Source: CAYPGJ01 sp964638515
GTDB taxonomy: Bacteria > Planctomycetota > Phycisphaerae > Phycisphaerales > UBA1924
DNA: 55,797 nt
Reading direction: 5' to 3'
NCBI GenBank assembly: GCA_964638515.1
Contig: CAZWZL010000017.1
Coordinates: forward strand, 1-55,797
Below, piece by piece: positions 35,528 through 43,475 of this stretch (position 1 is its first letter; every line of letters begins with the position of its first letter). Under the pieces are notes generated by a model, which saw only the letters and a program-made list of their open reading frames with translations, was not told where the DNA came from and did not search any database. The translations under genes and the position numbers were made by a program.

Positions 35528-35946
35528 GCGCTCGTAGCTCAGTTGGATAGAGCGGCGGTTTCCTTTGGATGGGCGGCGCGCTTGGGCGTCGTCAAGAAGA
35601 GGGGCCCGGCCCGGTGACGGGTCGAGGCGAACCGGGTGAATTCGGGGAACCCCGACGCGGCCCTGCGATGGGCCGCGGGGCGATCCCGAGCCGAGCCGGC
35701 GGCGGGGTGCGGCTGAGAGGTCGCGGCCGCCGGAGGGTGTAGAGACCAGCGGGTGAGCCGCCCCGGCGATACTCCCGCGTAGGGGTTCTGTGCCGAGGAT
35801 GTCTCGGCGAGGACTTCGAAGCGCCCGGCATCCCGGACGTTCTCGTCCTGAAGGCGAGAAGTTCTGGATGAAGAGATGGTCCGGTCCGTCGAGGAATCGG
35901 CGGGTGGCTGAAACCGCAGGTCAGAGGTTCGAGTCCTCTCGGGCGC
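35528..35946 (+). tRNA. tRNA-Arg(CCU), split by a group I intron
   Basis: Exon 1 is 35528-35564 and exon 2 is 35911-35946; joined they fold as a complete tRNA. Acceptor stem GCGCTCG/CGGGCGC (one T-G pair), D stem GCTC/GAGC, anticodon stem GCGGT/ACCGC, loop TT-CCT-AA, T stem AGAGG/CCTCT with loop TTCGAGT. The anticodon is CCT, so the tRNA reads AGG codons as Arg. The intron lies between position 36 (last anticodon base) and 37. The discriminator is G35947; CCA is not encoded. Identification is firm because all four stems close only after removing 35565-35910. Confidence 0.95.
35565..35910 (+). ncRNA. Group I self-splicing intron (IC3-like) in tRNA-Arg(CCU)
   Basis: 346 nt, no encoded endonuclease. 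It follows a U and ends with G, as group I introns do. The four conserved core elements are visible in order: P near 35637-35652 (GAATTCGGGGAA), Q near 35680-35697 (GATCCCGAGCC), R near 35735-35755 (GTGTAGAGACCAGC) and S near 35870-35886 (AAGAGATGGTCC). P7 is supported by pairing of GACCA in R with TGGTC in S. The probable guide GGG at 35571-35573 pairs with the exon end CCU, with U-G at the splice site, giving the short P1 known from the Azoarcus tRNA-Ile intron. Splicing in vivo is inferred. Confidence 0.9.
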
Positions 35947-36114
35947 GTTGGAGGGGGGTGTTGCTTGGGCTCAACGCTTCGGTGGCGTTTGGGCAACATT
36001 TGGGCGGGCGAGGGATCGCCCGACCGAGCGCAGGGCACGGAAAAGCCCGTCGGCATGGGCTTTGTTTGCGTGTTGAGCGCGGTGTCGTTGAAACGAGAGA
36101 GATGGGTTGGCGGC

Positions 36115-36417
36115 GTGGCGCGAAGGTCGCTGGTGGTGTTGTGCGCGGGGATCGGCGCGTGCGCGAGTGAGCGGACGGCAGGGGTGGAGCGCGCAGCGAT
36201 ACCGGAGAGCGGACGAAATGCGTTGGTCTTCGAGCAGGGCGATGTCACGCGAGCTGCGGGGGCGCCGCTTTGGGAGAGGTGGGAGTATGGGCGGAATGAC
36301 GGCGCGGTGTCGGTTGGGGTGAATTCGCGGCTGACGGGGGTGACGTGGCCCGTGTTCGATCGGGGCTGGGAGTATCTGGTTCCGCCGATTCGATCACGCT
36401 GGGGGCGATCGTACTAG
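36115..36417 (+). CDS. Small putative lipoprotein, unknown
   Basis: 100 residues from a GTG. The start VARRSLVVLCAGIGAC fits a lipoprotein signal with lipobox IGAC (Cys at about 16). The mature part is short, Trp/Arg-containing (APLWERWEYGRNDGAVSVGVNS; WPVFDRGWEYLVPP), with no family I know. An ATG at 36055 is in frame but begins a less signal-like sequence, and no strong ribosome site marks either start. It could be a chance frame; the lipobox and composition make it more likely real than not. Confidence 0.45.
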   Translation: MARRSLVVLCAGIGACASERTAGVERAAIPESGRNALVFEQGDVTRAAGAPLWERWEYGRNDGAVSVGVNSRLTGVTWPVFDRGWEYLVPPIRSRWGRSY

Positions 36418-36491
36418 TCGCGGGTTGGGCGGATGTTGCGCTTTGTAGCGGGGTCATCGAGAAAACTCGCGCGCTGTGGCGTTGTTCGGCG

Positions 36492-36520
36492 TTGACCGAA
36501 CGGGGCATGTTCCGGATACT
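36492..36520 (+). promoter_or_regulatory. Sigma-70-type promoter of the HU gene
   Basis: TTGACC (36492-36497), 17 bases, GATACT (36515-36520). The leader to the HU start would be about 118 bases. Confidence 0.6.
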
Positions 36521-36644
36521 GGTCGCGACGTGCGTGGCAAGGATGCCCGCGGAAGCGAAGGCGTCGGTGAGCGCGAGTGTGTGTCGCGGCAATGTAGGGT
36601 TGATCCGGCGCGGGTTTGGAATCGTGGCTAAGGAAGGGGCGCTG

Positions 36645-36971
36645 ATGGCGACCGTGACGAAGCGCGAATTGGTTGACCGCATTGCGGAGTCGACCAATCA
36701 GAGTCGTGTCGAGGTGAAGCGCACGATCCAATCATTTTTGGATCAGGTGATAGAGGAGTTGGGCAAGGGCAACCGGCTCGAGCTTCGGGACTTCGGCGTG
36801 TTCGAGATCAAGGTGCGAGCGGAGCGGACGGCGCAGAACCCTCGGACGCTGGAGCGGGTGAAGGTTCCGGCGCGGCGGGTGGTGAAGTTCAAGGTCGGCC
36901 GTTTGATGCAGCAGTCGTTGAAGAGCGAATCGGACGAGGGGCCGGACTGGCGATCGGATGGGGAGGCCTGA
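36645..36971 (+). CDS. HU/IHF family DNA-binding protein
   Basis: 108 residues from an ATG with AAGGAAGGGG upstream. Nucleoid-associated dimer that bends DNA. Seen: TKRELVDRIAE (residues 5-15), the hydrophobic dimer core, LRDFGVFEIKVRAERTAQNP (47-66) with the beta-arm tip NPRT at about 65-68, and VPARRVVKFKVG. The tip has Asn-Pro in place of the K-P of E. coli, which is common in the family. A short acidic C-terminal tail (about 15 residues) is extra. It is alone, downstream of the tRNA gene, with its own promoter. Confidence 0.93.
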   Translation: MATVTKRELVDRIAESTNQSRVEVKRTIQSFLDQVIEELGKGNRLELRDFGVFEIKVRAERTAQNPRTLERVKVPARRVVKFKVGRLMQQSLKSESDEGPDWRSDGEA

Positions 36972-37055
36972 GCGTCGCGTTGACTGGTGTGAAGGGGTTG
37001 GCCGCCCGGCTGGTGGTATGATGTCGCGTTCTCACCTTTTTGGAGGACGCGGTCG

Positions 37056-38126
37056 ATGTCGAAGGTTGCGGAGTTGCTTGGTTCGGACGCGAAGAGCCTG
37101 CTCGGGTACGAGTGCAAGGGCTTTCCGAGGAGTTCGCTGCATCTGCCGGGGCCGGATTTCGTCGAGCGCGTGCTGAAGGACTCGGACCGGCCGGTGTCGG
37201 TGCTGCGGAACTTCCAGTTGCTGCTGAACACGGGTCGGCTCGGGGGATCGGGGTACATGTCGATCCTGCCGGTGGATCAGGGGATCGAGCATTCGGGCGG
37301 GGCGTCGTTCGCGAAGAATCCGGTGTGCTTCGATCCGGAGGGGATCGTGAAGCTGGCGATTGAGGGCGGGTGCAACGCGGTGGCGAGCACGCTGGGCGTG
37401 CTGGGGGCCGTGGCGCGGAAGTACGCGCACCAGATCCCGTTTCTGGTGAAGCTGAATCACAACGAGCTGCTGACGTATCCGAACAAGTTCGATCAGACGC
37501 GGTACGGGAGCGTGCGTCAGGCGTTCGAGATGGGCGCGGTGGCGGTGGGGGCGACGATTTATTTCGGTTCGGACGAGAGCGCGCGGCAGATCGACGAGGT
37601 GAGCGCGTGGTTCGAGGAGGCGCATGCGCTGGGCATGGTGACGGTGCTGTGGTGCTACATCCGCAACGACGCGTTCAAGAAGGACGGCGTGGATTACCAC
37701 ACGAGCGCGGACCTGACGGGGCAGGCGAACCACCTGGGCGTGACGATTCAGGCGGACATCATCAAGCAGAAGCTGGCGACGAACAATCACGGGTACGAGG
37801 CGCTGAACATGGGGGGCTCCTCGTACGGGAAGCTGGACAAGCGGATGTACTCGGAGCTTTCGCCGGGGGATCACCCGATCGAGCTGTGCCGGTATCAGCT
37901 CGCGAACTGCTACATGGGTCGTTCGCCGCTGATCAATTCGGGCGGTGAGAGCAAGGGGGAGAGCGATCTGGCGGACGCGGTGCGGACGGCCGTGATCAAC
38001 AAGCGGGCCGGCGGCGTGGGGCTGATCTCGGGGCGGAAGGCGTTCCAGCGTCCGCTGAAGGACGGGGTGTCGATGCTGCACGCGATCCAGGACGTGTACC
38101 TGGACAAGAGCGTGACGGTGGCGTGA
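37056..38126 (+). CDS. fbaB: Class I fructose-bisphosphate aldolase (DhnA type)
   Basis: 356 residues from an ATG with GGAGG 9 bases upstream; a TATGAT -10-like box lies at 37017-37022. It catalyses reversible cleavage of fructose-1,6-bisphosphate through a Schiff base. Seen: ILPVDQGIEHSGG, VKLNHNELLTYPNKFDQ, ATIYFGSDES, and QADIIKQKL with Lys237 as the likely Schiff-base lysine. The C-terminal GGESKGESDLADAV and GLISGRKAFQRPLKDGV phosphate-binding segments are present. Length and motifs match E. coli FbaB rather than the zinc class II enzyme. It likely runs gluconeogenesis or glycolysis together with PPDK. Confidence 0.93.
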   Translation: MSKVAELLGSDAKSLLGYECKGFPRSSLHLPGPDFVERVLKDSDRPVSVLRNFQLLLNTGRLGGSGYMSILPVDQGIEHSGGASFAKNPVCFDPEGIVKLAIEGGCNAVASTLGVLGAVARKYAHQIPFLVKLNHNELLTYPNKFDQTRYGSVRQAFEMGAVAVGATIYFGSDESARQIDEVSAWFEEAHALGMVTVLWCYIRNDAFKKDGVDYHTSADLTGQANHLGVTIQADIIKQKLATNNHGYEALNMGGSSYGKLDKRMYSELSPGDHPIELCRYQLANCYMGRSPLINSGGESKGESDLADAVRTAVINKRAGGVGLISGRKAFQRPLKDGVSMLHAIQDVYLDKSVTVA

Positions 38127-38197
38127 GAAGTGGGCGCGTGGAGGCGCCGACGCGTTGACGGGCGCCGTCGGTCTCGGCCGGGCGGGGCGTGTCGATA

Positions 38198-38203
38198 TAG
38201 GCT
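38198..38203 (+). promoter_or_regulatory. Candidate -10 box TAGGCT of a leaderless mRNA
   Basis: TAGGCT ends 6 bases before the ATG at 38210 (the overlapping TATA at 38196 may contribute). No ribosome site is seen. Confidence 0.4.
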
Positions 38204-38209
38204 TGACTC

Positions 38210-38866
38210 ATGAAGCTTCGCTTGCGTCATGTGCTGCTGCTCGGCGTGGCCGGGGTTGTGCTGGTGGGCGGCACGCGCGCAGTGGGGCTGTGGGGAGGGG
38301 GTGGGGGGAGCCAGGGCGAGATTGTTGCGGCGCCGGTCGGGGAGCCGCTGGTGCGGGTGGAGTTGCGGTCGTGGGTGGTGTTCGGGCGGGGTCGGCACCT
38401 GTACGCGCTGGTGCACTGGCCTGGGGAAGCGGAGGCGGAGGTGGTGGAGTACTGGAGCACGGCGCGGTGGCCGGGGTATGCGGCGCCGGGGGAGGAGCGG
38501 GGGGAGCGGATCGCGAAGATGCCGAGGGGGATGGTGGTTCGGCCGACGCTGGTGGAGCAGATCGCGTCGGACCGTCACGAAGCGGAATGGGAGATAGCGC
38601 TGTCGCGCGCGGAGGTTCTCGCGAGCGAGCGGATGTTCGAGGAGCGGTATCTGTTGCTCGGCCCGAACAGCACGTCGGGCTTACGCGCGGCGTTTCGCGC
38701 GGCGGGGCTGGAGTTCCCGGCGCGGATCATCCACGGGGCGGGGATGTGGGGGGAGTTTCCGGGGGTTGATCTGGCGCCGGGGCGCGAGATCGAGCGCGCG
38801 CGGTGGGGGATGTTCGGCGTCTCGCCGGCGGTGGGTCGTGTGCCGGCGGCGCCCGTCGGGCCGTGA
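38210..38866 (+). CDS. Exported or membrane-anchored protein, unknown
   Basis: 218 residues. The N-terminal KLRLRHVLLLGVAGVVLVGG is one membrane segment or signal. The mature part has no family signature I recognise; noted features are VGEPLVRVELRSWVVFGRGRHLYALVHW and a C-terminal FPARIIHGAGMWGEFPGVDL segment. It has no Cys and looks like a folded periplasmic domain. It stands between fbaB and a convergent lipoprotein gene, with no context clue. Confidence 0.65.
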   Translation: MKLRLRHVLLLGVAGVVLVGGTRAVGLWGGGGGSQGEIVAAPVGEPLVRVELRSWVVFGRGRHLYALVHWPGEAEAEVVEYWSTARWPGYAAPGEERGERIAKMPRGMVVRPTLVEQIASDRHEAEWEIALSRAEVLASERMFEERYLLLGPNSTSGLRAAFRAAGLEFPARIIHGAGMWGEFPGVDLAPGREIERARWGMFGVSPAVGRVPAAPVGP

Positions 38867-38897
38867 GGGCGCGATGCGTGGGCGAGGCGCGCGGGGA

Positions 38898-39662
38898 TTA
38901 TTTGAAGCGCACGACGCGCGCGATGGGGTCTTCGAGGAAGGAGATGTGGATGTCGGCGTCGCTGGTGCGGAGGAGCACGGCGTTCTCGCCGTCGTTGACC
39001 TTGGCGGAGAGCTTGCTGGGCGTGGCGCGGAAGGCGGAGACGCGCGTGGCGGGGTTCATGGCTTCCCACACGATGTGTCCGCCGGTGGATTCGGCGTCGA
39101 CGGCGGCGGTGGAGGTGGTGGGGGCGCGGAGGTAGATCGCGGCGCCTGAGGTGCTCAGCGCGACGGGGCCGTCGAGGGGGTGCGAGGTCTTGACCTCGAT
39201 GGGGGCGGCGTGGTTTTCGATCTGCACGGCGCCCGAGGCGTCGTGGACGACGACCTGTCCGCCGGTGTTGATCACGCGAACGCCGGAGCAGGCGGGCATG
39301 TCGACGCGGAGGTGGACGGAGTGATCGGGAGTTTCGCGCGTGGAGGAGGAGCGGATGACAAGGAGGGGGAGTTCGGAGGTGGCGTCCATCTCGGCGTGGA
39401 CGTTCACGGCGGCGCGGGCGGCGTCGGCGTCCTTGGTCTCGCTGTCGGCGTGGACTTCGTAGGAGAGGGCGATGGTCTTGATCCAGGGCTTGACGCGGAT
39501 GTCGACGGAGCCTCGGAAGTTGTGGATGTCGATGGCCGGGCCGCTGACGTGGACGGAGGGCGGGTTTTCGATGGAGAGGGAGTTCGAGGCGAGCTTCTTG
39601 GAGCAGGCCGGGAGGAGCAGGGCTGCGGAGGCCAGCAGGAGCGCGGGGACGAAGCGGGGCAT
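38898..39662 (-). CDS. Lipoprotein with DUF4097-like beta-helix repeats
   Basis: 254 residues from an ATG with GGAG upstream. The signal ends LLPAC (lipobox, Cys about 20). The mature part has short repeated strands of the type GGQVVVHDASGAVQIENH and STSGAAIYLRAP, typical of the DUF4097 (adhesin-like) beta-helix. Family members are surface or periplasmic proteins of unclear role; a few occur in envelope-stress operons. It is the only gene between two plus-strand genes of unknown function. Assignment to DUF4097 is by strand pattern and should be regarded as probable. Confidence 0.65.
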   Translation of the reverse strand: MPRFVPALLLASAALLLPACSKKLASNSLSIENPPSVHVSGPAIDIHNFRGSVDIRVKPWIKTIALSYEVHADSETKDADAARAAVNVHAEMDATSELPLLVIRSSSTRETPDHSVHLRVDMPACSGVRVINTGGQVVVHDASGAVQIENHAAPIEVKTSHPLDGPVALSTSGAAIYLRAPTTSTAAVDAESTGGHIVWEAMNPATRVSAFRATPSKLSAKVNDGENAVLLRTSDADIHISFLEDPIARVVRFK

Positions 39663-39786
39663 GGGGGTCTCCGTGGGTTCGCGTGGCGAGATGCCCGAAA
39701 GCGGGGCTTGTGCGAGCACACGATATCGGCTCGGGGGTGGCGGCGTTGTGGGGAAATCGGGAGGAGCCGAGGGAGGCCCGCCGACG

Positions 39787-39792
39787 TATCGT
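39787..39792 (+). promoter_or_regulatory. Candidate -10 box TATCGT of a leaderless mRNA
   Basis: TATCGT ends 6 bases before the ATG at 39799. No Shine-Dalgarno sequence fits between. Confidence 0.4.
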
Positions 39793-39798
39793 GGTGCT

Positions 39799-40653
39799 AT
39801 GGGACGAACGCAGCGAGGCGGCAGGGCGGGTCGAGCGTTGGTCGTCGCCGGTCTTTCGGCGTGCGCGGGCGCGATGTCGGGCTGTGCGGGGTGGGAATGG
39901 TCGTTCGAGATGAACAGCCTCGGCATGACCGAGACGGTGATCAAGAAGCTCGGCAGTTACATCTCCGGGAACACGATCGTGAATCCGGGGGGCGGCGTGG
40001 GCGTGGGCATTTCGACGGGAGGCCCGAGGGTGGGCTCAGGCGGGAGTGGGTCGGGGAGCGGCGGTGGTGGGGGAGGGGCTGGCGCGCCGGGGTCATCGGG
40101 CGGGCCGGGGCCTGGCGATGCGTCGGAGGAACCGGCTGTGGTGGAGGCGCCGGCGCCGACGCGCGCGGGCGAGGGCTCGGTGGTGACGGTTGCGGGGCGG
40201 GTGTGGGGGGTGATCGCGTCGGGCTGGAGCGTGCAGGGCGATGCGGTGGCGTTGGAGGCGACGCTCGAGGCGCGGGGCGAGGGTGTGAAGGGCGTGTACG
40301 GCGCGCTGCGGGTGCTCGTGCCGCGGAGCGAGTGGCCGGATGCGAGTGAGGGTTCGGCGGACGAGGCGGCGTGGCCGGCGACGGTGGTACAGGATGGCGC
40401 GGCTGCGCGTGGGAAGGAAGCGCCGACGTTGCCGTTGGGTTGGGATGGCGCGCGCGTGGGCCTGGAATTGGCGGGCGTGAAGTACGAGGGGTCGTTTCAT
40501 GACGCGCGGTTGCGCGTGGATGAGCGCGCGACCGGCGGCGCGACGGTGGAGGGGACGATCGACATGCTTGTGCGGCGTGAGGGCGCGGGTGAGACGCAGT
40601 GGGTGCGGATTCGCGCTGTGGGGGCGTCGCGCGAGGTGGCGAGGGGGCGCTGA
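39799..40653 (+). CDS. Lipoprotein with Gly/Ser-rich linker, unknown
   Basis: 284 residues. The signal ends AGAMSGC (lipobox, Cys about 29). A short N-terminal part (WEWSFEMNSLGMTETVIKK) precedes a disordered Gly/Ser/Pro/Ala linker of about 55 residues (GSGGSGSGSGGGGGG), then a globular C-terminal domain (VVTVAGRVWGVIASGWSVQGDAVALEATLEAR). The pattern suggests an outer-membrane-anchored protein whose domain reaches away from the membrane. I do not recognise the C-terminal domain. It converges with the pseudopilin gene, which ends 4 bases away. Confidence 0.65.
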   Translation: MGRTQRGGRAGRALVVAGLSACAGAMSGCAGWEWSFEMNSLGMTETVIKKLGSYISGNTIVNPGGGVGVGISTGGPRVGSGGSGSGSGGGGGGAGAPGSSGGPGPGDASEEPAVVEAPAPTRAGEGSVVTVAGRVWGVIASGWSVQGDAVALEATLEARGEGVKGVYGALRVLVPRSEWPDASEGSADEAAWPATVVQDGAAARGKEAPTLPLGWDGARVGLELAGVKYEGSFHDARLRVDERATGGATVEGTIDMLVRREGAGETQWVRIRAVGASREVARGR

Positions 40654-40657
40654 GAAT

Positions 40658-41572
40658 TCAGTTGGCGGGGGGCTGTGAGGCGCCGGAGGGGACGCCGGCG
40701 ATGGGAGTGCCCCACGCGGGATGCTCGCTTGGCTGGAGCCAGAGCCAGTATTCGTCGTTGAAACCGCCGGGGGTGGTTTTGACGAAGCGCACGCTGTTGT
40801 CCCACATGACGACGTTGGACGTTTGATGGCCGTGCCACCAGCCGACGGGGATGAAGAGGGTTCTGTGCTGCTGGTCGGTGAACGCGCCCGGGTAGATGCC
40901 GCCCATGTCGCCGAGGTTCACGGTGCGCGCGGGGTTGATGATGGTGTCGAGTGAGTTGTCGAAGTCCCAATTTGGATTGGCACTCGGGCCTCCGCCGTTC
41001 GGCGAGCCGACCGGGGCCCAGATCCAGTCGTTGACGAAATAGGAGTTGCCGTAGACGCCGAAGGCGGTGTCGAGGTTTTCGGGGAAGAAGAAGAAGGAGT
41101 AGGGGAGGCTTTCGCCGATGGGGATGTTCCCGGTGGGGAAGAAGTAGGTAGCGCCGGCGTCGCGCGGGCAGTGGAAGACTTCGAAGAGGGATTTGGCGAG
41201 TCGCTCGGCGTTGAGATAGGCGTTGAGTGGGCGGGCGTTGTTGAGCGCTGGATTGGAGGGGTTGGCGGAGGCGGAGTGCGCGCCGCCCCAGGACATGGCG
41301 CCGGGCGGGAGTTCGGGGAGGGAGGCGTTGGCGATGGACCGGGGTGTTCGCGGGAAGTGGCCCTTGTCGGCGACGTAGGCGTGCCATGCTGTGCCGAGGA
41401 CTCGGAGATTGGAGATGCACACGGCGTCCTGTGCGGAGGTTCTCGCGGCGCGGAGGGTGGGGAGGATGATCGCGATGAGGATGGCGATGATGGCGACGCT
41501 CACGAGCAGTTCGACGATCGAGAACGCTCGGGAGTGGTTTGGGGCGATGGTCCGGGAACGCGCGCCCTGCAT
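40658..41572 (-). CDS. Pseudopilin-like protein 2 (prepilin cleavage motif with Ala at -1)
   Basis: 304 residues. Prepilin-type signal: A16|FSIVELLVSVAIIAILIAIILP with Glu at +5; cleavage after Ala instead of Gly is tolerated by prepilin peptidases. The long C-terminal part has a Cys (HCPRDAGATYFFP) and a GWWHGHQTSNVVMWDNS segment near the end, reminiscent of the lone prepilin-like proteins of planctomycetes. It is unrelated in its C-terminal part to the protein at 24983. No assembly genes are nearby. A TAGGAT box lies 6 bases before the ATG. Confidence 0.8.
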   Translation of the reverse strand: MQGARSRTIAPNHSRAFSIVELLVSVAIIAILIAIILPTLRAARTSAQDAVCISNLRVLGTAWHAYVADKGHFPRTPRSIANASLPELPPGAMSWGGAHSASANPSNPALNNARPLNAYLNAERLAKSLFEVFHCPRDAGATYFFPTGNIPIGESLPYSFFFFPENLDTAFGVYGNSYFVNDWIWAPVGSPNGGGPSANPNWDFDNSLDTIINPARTVNLGDMGGIYPGAFTDQQHRTLFIPVGWWHGHQTSNVVMWDNSVRFVKTTPGGFNDEYWLWLQPSEHPAWGTPIAGVPSGASQPPAN

Positions 41573-41578
41573 GACGGA

Positions 41579-41584
41579 ATCCTA
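41579..41584 (-). promoter_or_regulatory. Candidate -10 box TAGGAT of a leaderless pseudopilin mRNA
   Basis: Read on the minus strand, TAGGAT ends 6 bases before the ATG at 41572, with no ribosome site. Confidence 0.45.
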
Positions 41585-41730
41585 ACCCGGTGTGATGGCG
41601 GGGCAAGGATTGTGTGGGATGGCGGCGCGAATGGGTGTGGGCGGGGCGGGAACCTGATGGAGCGTGATGCGTCTTGGGGTGCAGAGAAGGCCTTCAAAGG
41701 CCGACGTTGAGGCCCGCCGGACGCGAGTTT

Positions 41731-41819
41731 GCCCCCGATCGACCACTCGGGGGCGGGCCGGGTTCCGAGAAAAGCCCCGGCATGGGGGGCGGGTTGCGAA
41801 AGCCGGGGCGGGAGTGCAG
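41731..41819 (+). promoter_or_regulatory. Two tandem 8-bp hairpins in the esterase leader
   Basis: GCCCCCGA (41731-41738) pairs with TCGGGGGC (41747-41754), and GCCCCGGC (41774-41781) pairs with GCCGGGGC (41812-41819). The second ends 9 bases before the esterase ATG and could cover its ribosome site. No known riboswitch is recognised. Confidence 0.45.
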
Positions 41820-41828
41820 GATCGAGCC

Positions 41829-43475
41829 ATGAAGAGACTGAAATCGCTGTTCGTGTCGGTGTTGCTGGGCTCCTCGCTGGCGGGCTTGTGCGCGGCGCAG
41901 CCGCTCGTGCCGAACCGTCCGGAGGAGAAGAAGGCTCCGGCGGACGCGGGCAAGGACGATGCGCCGTATTTCCAGATCCTGATGACGCCGCTGGCCACGA
42001 ACGGGCCGTACACGGGTCGGCTGACGGTGTACGTGCTGAACGAGAAGAGCGGGCTTCCGGCGGATCTCGGGCCCGGGGACGGGCCGTTCTTCGATGCGCC
42101 TCAGCCGATGTTCTCGATGTGGGTGGACAATCTGAAGGTTGGGGATCAGATCAAGTTCAGGGACGAGTTGTTCTTTCCGCACCCGCTGAAGGATCTGCCG
42201 GCGGGGCGGTATCGGGCGCAGGCGGTGCTGGATCGCAATGCGCAGCACTCGTCGTGGCAGAAGGAGGCGACAAACTCGTCGTCGCCGTACGTGAACTTTG
42301 AGGTTCGTGCGGATCGGCCCAAGCCGTTCGTGCGATTTGAGATGGTGGACGTCGGGCCGAGGCCGATGCCGCCGTACGAGGGTGTTGAGCTCTTCGAGAT
42401 GCGTTCGGAGTTGCTGTCCTCGTTCCACGGGGCGGAGACGACGATGAAGGCGGGGGTTGTGTTCCCGGTGAATTACGACGCGAGCCGCGCGTATCCCGCG
42501 GTGTACTGGGTGCACGGGTTCCCGACGACGGCGGAGTGGGGCGGGGACTTCGGGGACGCGTGGATCGAGGGGCATCACCGGGCGCGTCGTGCGCGGTTTC
42601 CGGATGACACGCGGTATCGCGAGACGCACGAGATCTGGAAGGACGCGTTCCTGATCTGCCTGGACGCGAACGGACCGAACGGTCACACGCTGCTCGCGGA
42701 CTCGGACAACAACGGGCCGATGGCTCGCGCGTTGGTGGAGGAGTTTGTTCCGGCGCTCGAGAAGAAGTACCGGTTGATTCCGGACGCGGAGGCGCGGGCG
42801 CTGCGCGGTCATTCTTCGGGGGGGTGGTCCGCGGTGTGGCTGACGATGCATCATCCGACGGTGTTCGGGCAGTCGTGGGCGGGGTCGCCGGACCCGGTGG
42901 ACTTCCGCGCGTTCCAGGCCGGGAGCGTGTACGACCGGTCGAGCATGTTCGTGGATGCGGATGGGAACGAGATTCCGTCGTATCGTGTGGGCGACTCGGT
43001 GCGGATGACGGTTCGGACGGAGGCGGCGATGGAGCGCGTGCTCGGTCCTGAGGGCCAGGGGGCGCAGCAGTGGGCGTCTTGGATGGCGGTGTTCGGGCCT
43101 CGGGGCGCGGGGGGCGCGCCGAAGCCGCTGTTCGATTTGCAGACGGGGGAGGTTGATCGTTCGGTGGCGAAGGCGTGGGGGCGGTATGACATTGCCGCGC
43201 TTGTGCGGGAGAATCCTACGAAGTACGGGCCGGTGTTTCGGGATCGGATCCGCATCATCGCGGGCGGGAAGGACAATTTCTACCTGAACCGGGCGGTTGA
43301 GGGACTTGGGGCGGAGCTGGACAAGATCGGCGCTCGGAACGCTCCGGGTCGGGGCGGCGGGTACATCGAGATCCGACCGAATGAGGATCATGGCGGGGCG
43401 ATGAGCGAGGAGTCGCTGCGCCAGATTTACAACGAGATTCTCATGCACTTCCGCGCGAAGGGGTTTGCGAAGTAA
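41829..43475 (+). CDS. Secreted esterase of the alpha/beta-hydrolase fold
   Basis: 548 residues with signal peptide (SLFVSVLLGSSLAGLCAAQ). Residues about 45-170 are a beta-rich N-terminal domain; the esterase domain begins near 205 with KAGVVFPVNYDASRAYPAVYWVHGFP, as in the putative esterase (esterase D/feruloyl esterase) family. Nucleophile elbow RGHSSGGWS gives Ser329; the likely catalytic His lies in NEDHGG near the C-terminus; the acid is not certain. Substrate is unknown: secreted members cleave acyl groups from plant polymers or mycolate-like lipids. The start is the ATG at 41829, where the signal peptide begins; the frame is open upstream. The last 35 bases overlap the convergent SRPBCC gene. 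Confidence 0.82.
   Translation: MKRLKSLFVSVLLGSSLAGLCAAQPLVPNRPEEKKAPADAGKDDAPYFQILMTPLATNGPYTGRLTVYVLNEKSGLPADLGPGDGPFFDAPQPMFSMWVDNLKVGDQIKFRDELFFPHPLKDLPAGRYRAQAVLDRNAQHSSWQKEATNSSSPYVNFEVRADRPKPFVRFEMVDVGPRPMPPYEGVELFEMRSELLSSFHGAETTMKAGVVFPVNYDASRAYPAVYWVHGFPTTAEWGGDFGDAWIEGHHRARRARFPDDTRYRETHEIWKDAFLICLDANGPNGHTLLADSDNNGPMARALVEEFVPALEKKYRLIPDAEARALRGHSSGGWSAVWLTMHHPTVFGQSWAGSPDPVDFRAFQAGSVYDRSSMFVDADGNEIPSYRVGDSVRMTVRTEAAMERVLGPEGQGAQQWASWMAVFGPRGAGGAPKPLFDLQTGEVDRSVAKAWGRYDIAALVRENPTKYGPVFRDRIRIIAGGKDNFYLNRAVEGLGAELDKIGARNAPGRGGGYIEIRPNEDHGGAMSEESLRQIYNEILMHFRAKGFAK

Noticed and set aside
35528..35564. A tRNA fragment or pseudogene at the 5' exon alone
   Set aside because: The missing half is found 346 bases downstream with complete stems, so it is a split functional gene.
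35592..36248. Minus-strand frame across the tRNA intron
   Set aside because: It is antisense to a tRNA and a catalytic intron; no protein resemblance, and introns of this class here carry no endonuclease.
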